NCBI GenBank assembly: GCA_900128395.1
Contig: LT649799.1
Span: forward strand, 1 to 13,466
Direction: 5' to 3'
Length of the DNA: 13,466 nt
Source of the DNA: Stramenopiles sp. TOSAG23-2
Lineage: Eukaryota > Sar
The notes under the pieces are model-generated. The model saw only the letters and a list, made by a program, of their open reading frames with translations, had not been told where the DNA came from and made no database searches. The translations under genes were made by a program, and so were the position numbers. Shown piece after piece: positions 6,188 through 13,466 of this stretch (position 1 is the stretch's first letter; each line of letters begins with the position of its first letter).

Positions 6188-9100
6188 AAAGGATGTTAAA
6201 TTTGAAGCCAGAAAATGTAAAAGAGGACCAGCATATGTATCAGAAAAAATGTATATATATATATATATATACGCTACGCTCCACGAACATAGTACAGGTA
6301 AGTCGAGTACAGGTAATACTTACATCTCTACATCATTATTATTACTATTATTATTATCTTTTTCTTTTTCTTCTTCTTCTTTTGGAAATGGGAGAAAATG
6401 TTTGTGCTGGTATTTCAATTGATATATCATGCTTTCGGCTGCTTTTCGTTCTGGCTTTAAATCCCATAATAAACATGTTGAACGCACAGAGTTACCTTTT
6501 AAAACCTCCTTTATAATTGTACATATATGCTTCGATTCCTCTGGAGAATTCAATTCCACAACTTTCTCGCCTGAAAGCGAGGCTAACATAATTGCTGGGT
6601 CGTGCAAAGCTGTATGTAAAGCGGTCTCAACTGCACCACTATTTCCATTATCATGAAAACGTAATGACTGATCTACCGTGGTGCCTGTATGTATATATAT
6701 TTACCAAATGAAAAATGTTAGTATTATAAGTCTGGCAGGATTAGCGTAAGATAGGTATTATTATTAGTAGAAAGCTTGTAGGTAAGTAGATGCAGGTAAC
6801 TAGATATAAGAAGTTGTAGCTAGTGCAGGATACACCATACACTTCGTTCCACGAACCTTGGGCAAGATAGCAGGCAGGAATGTCTACGTTACTAACCTTT
6901 CGACCCCTCACGCAGTGCGATGCAATGACCCCGTGGTATACATGTATGAATTTTTTCTGTAGGCATGCTCCAAAGCAAAGTAAATCCATTACTGGTATTG
7001 TCATCGGTGTCAATTTTGGCCCGTTTTCCTTGTTTTTGTTTTCGGCTTTGTTTCACTGCGTAGCAACATAGCACATGTGTTGTAAGAATAACAATGTTTG
7101 TAGGGTAGCCATTAAGTTGCACATGATAGATGTACTCCCCAGAAATGCCAGTTAAAATAGTAAATGCCCGACCTTCCGCTTCGCGTCTTGAGAACCTTGC
7201 TAATATACCGCGAGAAAAATATCGTGGAAGCCGATGCCTCATAAATCGCTTCTGTTTGTCAAACATATTGGCAGTATTTTTGATACCTTGAAATATATGG
7301 GTCAACGAGTCCAATGCTCCCGCTGCTGGTTTGACTACTAAGCCAACCATACCTTGGAACAAACCGACAGCTGCGCCTTTTATACCATCTTTTTTGTATT
7401 TACGGTACGGATTATAAACAACGCCTTTGACAGCATCGAAAATACCACCGCCAAGGTCCTTTATCCCCTGTTCCAAACCTTCACGAATATCTTTTGGCCC
7501 ATTTGGACTTCTTTTCCGCTGCTTCTTAACATATTCCTCATCAAAAGCAAAAAATTTAACGCCTTTGCTAACGGATTCAGTTATTTTTCCAGCTGTGTGG
7601 AACAAACCTTTGACTGAGCTTTTCAAAAGATTCGCAGTACCTTTTTGCATTCCTTTTGCAAATTCTTTTGGACTTTTCATCAATCCCATTGCTGGTTCAT
7701 AGAAAAATGCAATGACACCCGATCCTAAATTGGTTATTAAACCAACAGGATTTCCGAAAAATTCCAATGAGAAAAATATCTTATAAATTTGTGTTAAACT
7801 TTTCCACATATAATCTTCGGTGATTGTGCTTGAAAACTTATCCCAAGTATTTAACATGTGAGGTATATATAACGCATCTAATCGAAATGGTGCCTCATCA
7901 ACATTTGTCACCATATTTGATATTGCATCAACAATACCACGTAACGCAAGGGTGCTTAGACCATCGCCAAGTAAAGCTTCTGACAACTTTATATCCCCAC
8001 TGGAAGAAAAAGTTATATTTATTGAAATAGGATGAAGGTGTAAAAGTCGAAAATAAACACGACCTTCTGATGCCAATTCAGCATCCGATTTTCCAATCAC
8101 ACAGCAATGGAACACGGGATCATCAAACAAATTGTCATGTGCCCCCAAGTCTAATACATAGATTTCCTTGGTTTGTTGGTAATACTTATTTTCGATATTA
8201 TTCATTATTATATCAATACTATCAGATGCTTGGATGCGCATATTTTGACTGTATAAGTCTTCCGCAAGCAAATCTGGTAAAAAATGAAGTAGCGATACCA
8301 GCCAAACATCATCGAGCTTCAGTTGAAGAGCCTGTAAAGAAACTGCAAACGTGTCAAACATCGTTACGTCTTGTGCTTTACCATTTTCAACAACGATTGC
8401 ACTTACATGCAGAACTGGTCTATTTGGCCCTTCTTCTTCTTTGGAAGTATTAAATCGTTGACCAAGCAAAATATTATATTGACATAGTGGCAATTGATTT
8501 GCAATTTGCAAGTCATTAATTTTAAATTCATAATCTGTCCTTCCATCCCCATACACGTCTTGCATCAAAGATATAGATTGAAGAGTAAAATATAAGAGTT
8601 CTTGTGGCGTTTTATCGATCAAAGATATACCTATTCCCGCCAGCTGAACGGTCAATGACATTTTGACATCATCATCTTTTCCTTTACGTATCGGGGTCCA
8701 TCCATATTCAATTTCAATTTCCCCCGCTTCACCATATAATGGAAAGGTTCCATCAGTTAAAAGCAAATTTTCGTTACTTTGTGCGCGATGTTTTACATCT
8801 ACGTCAGAGCCATAAGCAGCTTCACTTGCATTAGAGAAAATTGTCAATGGGCAAGTAGCCTTGTGGCGTTTCCAATATTTCTCTAATTTATATTTAAGGA
8901 GCTGATTCTTACTCATTGGCGTATTGGCGCTTATATCGTTTTCGCCAGTAGCATCCGTAACAATGATCGATGGGAGCTCAACAACAGTTTGACCAATCAA
9001 AACATCGTCTTCTTCCATTTTTTCCATCATGTTCATAGTTTCAGATTTATTCGCTGGATCCTGGCCGAAAAAGTACTGGAGAGGTAAAAGTAATTCCCGA

Positions 9101-12100
9101 TTTCGCTCATCTTCCAACAATATCTCCTGAGACAAGCTATCTGCTACATATTGTTGTTTATATGATGCATATATAGAAATTCTTGCATACCTTCCCGAGG
9201 AAGAGAAACATTCTTCAGGTACAAATTCTTCCTCTTCAAAATCTAAATCTCTACCCCATGCAACTCCAAGTCGACTTTCGTATTTTTTCTGTGCTTTCGG
9301 CGACAATGCATGTTTCTTGACAAGTTGTTTCCATCTAGTTCCTGGTTTAACCTCGTCGGAATCTTTATCCATACCCCGAGTCTCCTCGTGGGCCTCTGCG
9401 CCTTTCTTTTTTCCATTGTGAAGCTCTAACACAGCAGCTTTTTTCTTTCCTCTCAAAATAGCACTTCGAAATTCCAATAGTCCACTGATACCATCTTTTA
9501 TGTAAGCTTTAGCCAGGTCAGCAGCTTGTTCATATGGTAAAATACGAACTACTAAAGGCGAAGGCCTCAATTCTTTGTTTCCCAGCATTTTTTTAATTTC
9601 AGACAATCGTAAGCCAGCAACAATTCTATCGCCTATTGCAACTATACAATCTCCAACACGTACACCTTGTTTAGCAGCATTTGATGTATCGAGAATTTGA
9701 GAAACATTAATAATAAATATCTTAGGTGCTACAATCTTTGCAACATCAGCTAGTTTTTGTTTTTGACTATCCTCTTCATTATCCACAACTTGTTTCACAT
9801 CATCAATGTGTTCTAACATTTCATCAACCGCTTCTAGAGGGGTTGTAGATGCTACTTTTGAGGTAGAAACGTGACCAGAACTGTAACTATCATTAAATAC
9901 CTTTTAAAATGCAATGTAAGAGAAAAGGTGTTAGTATAATATTAAAAAACTAGTAGCAGAGCGAGGTGACTGATGAACGATGATAAAAACAAAATCAGTA
10001 ACATGATATACTCCGCTTCACAAACACGGCGCAGGTTAGCGATAGATAGATAGATAGATAGATATGCTTGATTAAAGCTTCAGTAGTACTGTAGCTAAGA
10101 TCCAATTGTCGCTCCACAAACCTTAGGTAGGAAGATACTCACTTCTTTTTCTTGCAACGCCATTCCAAAAACACCATCACATAGCAATATCGCTTTACCA
10201 AGCCCCCAACTAAAACCATATTGCCGTTCTTCTTCGAGATCATCCATTTCTGATAAGAAATCAAAGTATGATTTTGATTTGTCAAAAATGGAACAATTTG
10301 CACGATTCAATCTTCGAGTTTCCTCATTTATATCCTCCTGTTTGAATTCCTCGCTTATTGTATCATGTGTTGGAAAGGGCCGGTGCATATGGGTTTTCCT
10401 AGTTTCACCATCCATAGATATTACTGCATACAATCTGACATTATACTCTTCACTCCATTCGCCGTCACTATGCAGTAACTCTTCAGAATCACGAGATAAA
10501 TACGAGTCTCGTACTTCATTACGTGGTTTCCGACGAATAGTGAAAGCAAACATTCCTTTTCCAAGGCGATTCATTTCACTCATTGAGGCTGGTGTGTATA
10601 GTTCGATATAACCTACAACAATATCTTTATCGTTTTTATGAATTATATGATAAATAATGTATGCATTGACTTTTTTATTAATACGCTTCAAACGTGCAAT
10701 GGCAGTTTTGGATTGCGATGTTGTTGAAACAAAAGTAAAATGCAACCCCTTTTTCTGTGTAATCCATGCTGAGTAATTTGGATCTAACAATTGGTTTCCT
10801 CGATGAATTAAAATAGAAAATCTTTTTCCTGTTACAGGAAGTTGCTCTGTATCTTGTTCTTCTTGCAATTCATCTATTTTTCGATGTAGCTCTGAACCGT
10901 GTTTATTTAACATATCGTTGCTAGGCCTGTGCTGTTTCTGGGTTTTTAAAAAATCCATGTCCATAGTGTGTTGTGACTCACCGGCGTGTTCACGACTTTG
11001 CATCGTCCGCATTAACGAATCTTTGACATGGTGTAGTGTTTGTTCATATCGTTCCAACAACTTGACTCGTCCCTTAGATTTGCATTCTTCTTGATGTGGA
11101 CCATATTGTAAATGTATACGCAACTCACCGCGAGCAAGGGATTTCCCAGTACTAGACTTTAATGGCAACCAACATTGATAACCTTCATCAACTTTGATAT
11201 TATTTCGGAAAATATTCGACAAAGGTAAAGTTGCAATGCCGAGGCTATCATGCTTACCAATAGCATCACTATCCCAAGCATGGAGGCAGAGCATTAAGTC
11301 TGCTCCCATATGGATATCACCAGTTGGTATTTTCCATTGCATTTCCCGACCCCAAACAGGATTTAAATTATACTTTTCTACCCTAGTCTTGAAACTTTCA
11401 TATTCACTATTTTTTGGATCTATATTTTTTTTTCCTTTTCTATCAACCCATCCAATAACATAAGGGTCTGATTTGCCCGTCACATCAGCAACAGCAAGAT
11501 CCCGCCCAGCAATTACTTGCACGTTCAGAATAATATAACTTTTGTCCCTTACAGCGCTTTTATCCTTTAACTTCAATAATTCGTGTTTTGCATCAAGTGC
11601 TTGGATCTGACACTGACTAATTAACTTTGTCATCTCAGCAATTGCATTGTCGACTGCATTTCGCCTGGCGCGAATTTGGGCACGACGTATTCGATCACTA
11701 TCTGCCTCTTGGTTTCCAAAATCTGAAGCATTTGGCGAAAAATACGGAAGATCTGTGATTGTAACAACTTTTATACCTCCATCCATATGAACATGGACTC
11801 GTAACTTAACCTGAACTAACTTCAAATCGCCAGCACGATAGCAAGATATTATTAAATCTTCATGACGCTCAATTTCATCTATAGGATACTCACGTATAGA
11901 TTTCAAATGTAAAGTTGGGGCAACCCCAAGACCGATATCAACATGCAATTTTATTATTTCCAAAATATCAATTTGTTCATTGTTTATATTATACAATGAC
12001 CGCTCTACTTCATACATAGCCATACCATCTTTTTTTCCTCCGATGGCTCTCGTTTTCATATTTTCTATGGATGACCTAGCAAAGCTCATAGTCTGTTTTA

Positions 12101-13466
12101 CCGTTTCTTTTGAAAGTTTTACAGCGCCATCCACTGCGTTCATTGCATATTTGCCTGCTACAGCGATTGCATGTGCAGTCTTTTTTTTTGATGGTCCGTG
12201 TATGGGAACAGCTTGGATCATAAGACGTTTTGGTTTCAAAGGCTCTGACCATGTATACGGTATACTTGTCATAGGAGGAACAGTAACTTGAGAGCTAGCT
12301 GCTACTCCTTTTTGTAATATTCGAATAGTAGCATTGGTACATTCGTTTACGATGCGATATGGGGGAGGCGTTTCCTTCATTTCTGTCACAATTACATAAA
12401 TGCTTGCATCTTGCTTTTTTATTACAACTCTTAAATATAGCGAGTCTATAAAACGCTCGTCCGTTGAAGCACCATCTGCATGTATGGGGAGCGCACCACG
12501 ATGATCATGAACTGGTATAACAGAATCCCATTCATCATCTTTTCCAGCATGATGATCAAGCGTATCGTGAATATTAGTCTTTTCCACCTTTAATACAAAA
12601 TCATCTACGTTGCCTACTGAAAATATACCAGACCAATTCCATCCCTTGTCCTTGATACGTATAGCTATAGTATTTTTTTTCCCTTTGTCAATCCAATTCA
12701 TACGTAAGCTTTGCCCATCGTTAACTTTGCTAATCGAGTCATTTAATATATTAGGTAACTCATTTAGACGACGATATGCTTTACTTGAATCATATTTGCC
12801 AACCACTTGAGCCCATTCAATCACTTTATTCGTTTCGTTGAAAAATATATGCCCACATCCAACCGTAATCATTTTGACCCTAGCAAATTCTTTAGCTCCT
12901 TGTTGGACTCGAATGCCAAAATTATAAAGGTTACGTGTCTTCACGCTTGTGACAGTTAATGCTTGATCAACCCCTAGACCATCTAATTCCATTTTGTTGG
13001 ACCATTTAGTGGTGTCTAACGGCCCTTCTATAACACGGACGTGCATGATGTTATCCCTGTATTTCCCCCCTGGATTTTCTATGTCATAAAGTTGAACTTC
13101 GCACCTATCATGAATGCCTATTTTTCTTCGACTAAAGGTTTTGGATCGCTTTAAGTCCAAATCCCCGTCTTCGTCCTTACTTTCATCACCATCGCTATCC
13201 ACACTTCTAAACTTGCGCTCTTTTACATCAATACCCATAATCATCCCTTCTTTATAATCGTTATCCTTTTTCTCTGAGGAGAATTGCAATTTCAATCCGG
13301 TGCGATTGAATATCCAGTAACGGCAATAAATGCTAATACGCAGTGGTACTATTACAGACGTTCCATGCTCTTTTGACAAATCGTAGTCAGATAGTTTCCA
13401 CTTTACTTCGATATCAAGACACGCCTGTGCAAAGGTGTTACGCGTTTTAGAACTTTTCACAACAAT
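5462..13466 (-). CDS. VPS13: VPS13-family bridge-like lipid transfer protein with C2, PDZ-like, PH and PX domains (5' partial, four exons visible)
   Basis: Model: complement(join(5462..6023,6324..6684,6897..9900,10143..>13466)), 2416 visible residues, open at the right edge. VPS13 proteins carry lipids along a hydrophobic groove between membranes at contact sites. Seen in order: VAB repeats (about 40-420; N-x-T-type strands, PYRIVNE, YTWSEP) for adaptor binding; C2 (about 647-790) with calcium ligands D661, D667, D732, D734 and D740; a beta-rich region (870-1015); PDZ-like core (1168-1232); VPS13 C-terminal region (1528-1795); helical ATG2-like region starting GNPVGLITNLGSG (1824-1995); PH-like domain (1995-2173); Asn/Glu-rich linker; PX (2289-2409) with RRRFSDF, where R2340 and F2341 match the phosphoinositide-binding Arg and stacking aromatic. 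The chorein N-terminus lies outside the window. The ends of all three introns agree in phase, which is strong support for one gene. The stop is TAATAA. VPS13 identity is firm; an active PX lipid site is inferred. Confidence 0.9.
6028..6056. repeat. TA-rich tract before the PX exon acceptor
   Basis: Imperfect TA run between the branch box and acceptor of the last VPS13 intron. It takes the place of a polypyrimidine tract, consistent with recognition resting mainly on the TACTAAC box. Confidence 0.7.
6159..6187. repeat. GTATAT hexanucleotide microsatellite
   Basis: Nearly five tandem copies of GTATAT inside the last VPS13 intron. A simple TA run follows at about 6252-6271. Confidence 0.8.
6277..6316 (+). 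repeat. Dispersed intronic repeat copy 1, with adjacent 11-bp direct repeat
   Basis: CGCTCCACGAAC (6277-6288), six bases, then CAGGTAAGTC. AGTACAGGTAA is then repeated at 6291-6301 and 6306-6316 with a 15-base period. The repeat sits next to the intron donor (antisense to VPS13) and matches the other three intronic copies. Confidence 0.6.
6685..6896 (-). other. VPS13 intron (212 nt, phase 1)
   Basis: The donor is GTTAGT (6896-6891), a weaker but acceptable sequence that splits a Gly codon. The acceptor ATACATACAG ends at 6685. An exact TACTAAC lies at 6723-6717, about 31 bases from the acceptor. Splicing joins REGSKG to TTVDQSLRF within the PH-like domain. One dispersed repeat copy lies at 6845-6868. 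Confidence 0.88.
6845..6868 (+). repeat. Dispersed intronic repeat copy 2
   Basis: CGTTCCACGAAC (6845-6856), six bases, then CAAGATAG, in the second visible VPS13 intron close to its donor. In the same intron, GTAGGTAAGTAG and GCAGGTAAC occur at about 6778-6800, echoing the CAGGTAA tandem beside copy 1. Confidence 0.55.
10014..10040 (+). repeat. Dispersed intronic repeat copy 3
   Basis: CGCTTCACAAAC (10014-10025), six bases, then CAGGTTAGC, in the first visible VPS13 intron, directly followed by the GATA microsatellite. Confidence 0.6.
10041..10064. repeat. GATA tetranucleotide microsatellite
   Basis: About six tandem GATA units inside the first visible VPS13 intron. Likely length-polymorphic; no coding effect. 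Confidence 0.88.
10110..10130 (+). repeat. Dispersed intronic repeat copy 4
   Basis: CGCTCCACAAAC (10110-10121) followed by CTTAGGTAGG, just inside the donor of the first visible VPS13 intron. The spacing to the GGTA part is shorter than in copies 1 and 3. Confidence 0.55.

Larger units (their letters stand above)
6024..6323 (-). other. VPS13 intron (300 nt, phase 2)
   Basis: The donor is GTAAGT (6323-6318) after ...NNNDVE plus AT. The acceptor TATATATACAG ends at 6024, and the following C completes an Ile codon. An exact TACTAAC lies at 6082-6076, 52 bases from the acceptor. This intron links the PH-like domain and its linker to the PX exon, so it decides that PX belongs to VPS13. The next downstream AG (CCATCAG) would shift the frame to an early stop. 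Confidence 0.87.
9901..10142 (-). other. VPS13 intron (242 nt, phase 0)
   Basis: The donor is GTGAGT (10142-10137) after ...MALQEKE; the acceptor TTTTAAAAG ends at 9901, before VFNDSYSSG. An exact TACTAAC branch box lies at 9936-9930, 28 bases from the acceptor. The intron contains a (GATA)n microsatellite and two copies of the dispersed CGCTYCACAAAC repeat. A stop just upstream of the acceptor forces this junction. Confidence 0.88.

Noticed and set aside
6061-6516. Plus-strand frame rich in Tyr and Met
   Set aside because: It translates TA and TATATG microsatellites and the antisense of VPS13 exon sequence.
6741-7013. Separate minus-strand gene at the end of the long VPS13 exon
   Set aside because: It lies in a shadow frame and reads through the intron at 6685-6896, whose donor, branch box, acceptor and phase all fit.
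6277-10130. Intronic repeats as a CRISPR array or classic transposon
   Set aside because: Copies are irregularly spaced, short and diverged, with no terminal inverted repeats, no transposase and a eukaryotic context.
6880-12810. Many plus-strand open frames across the VPS13 exons
   Set aside because: All lie antisense to a strongly supported coding frame and show no family features.

Overview
The window is nuclear DNA from an AT-rich eukaryote, most likely a protist. I base this on very AT-rich, microsatellite-filled spacers, spliceosomal introns with GT..AG ends, and an exact TACTAAC branch-point box in three of the four introns I can place. Reading frames are long and eukaryote-type. TAA, TAG and TGA all end genes here, so the code looks standard, which argues against ciliates with reassigned stops. 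I cannot name the species. The protein set (nitronate monooxygenase, a TPR/GT61 fragment, a very large VPS13 with extra domains) would fit a stramenopile or similar protist, but that is inference.

Layout from left to right. 1-565: AT-rich spacer. 566-1449 (+): two overlapping reading frames, a secretory leader plus a TPR and then the C-terminal half of a GT61/DUF563 glycosyltransferase; together they look like a truncated or decayed gene. 1450-2184: spacer between convergent genes, with an A/T-only inverted repeat. 2185-3255 (-): a complete, intronless nitronate monooxygenase. 3256-3728: spacer with TA-rich microsatellites, a perfect 10-bp inverted repeat and a small GC-rich patch. 3729-4949 (-): a two-exon gene for a 359-residue single-pass membrane protein with a basic, Asn-rich linker and a C-terminal SAM-like domain. 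4950-5461: spacer. 5462-13466 (-, running off the right edge): the 3' part of a VPS13-type bridge-like lipid transfer protein gene.

The main result is the VPS13 gene. Four exons (13466-10143, 9900-6897, 6684-6324, 6023-5462) join with matching phases (0, 1, 2) into one frame of 2416 visible residues. The domain order is VAB repeats, C2 with all five calcium aspartates, PDZ-like (apparently split by an insertion), VPS13 C-terminal region, ATG2-like helical region, PH-like, Asn/Glu-rich linker, and a C-terminal PX domain. The VAB, C2, PH and PX modules are membrane- or adaptor-targeting, so the tail looks built to place a lipid-transfer channel at several membranes. The N-terminal chorein and most of the groove lie beyond the right edge.

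The three VPS13 introns share a dispersed short repeat (CGYTYCACRAAC, often followed after six bases by CAGGT-like sequence) that I did not find elsewhere in the window. I see no operon, CRISPR array, tRNA, rRNA or recognisable transposon. Apart from the orientation of the three minus-strand genes, nothing suggests that the genes work in one pathway.
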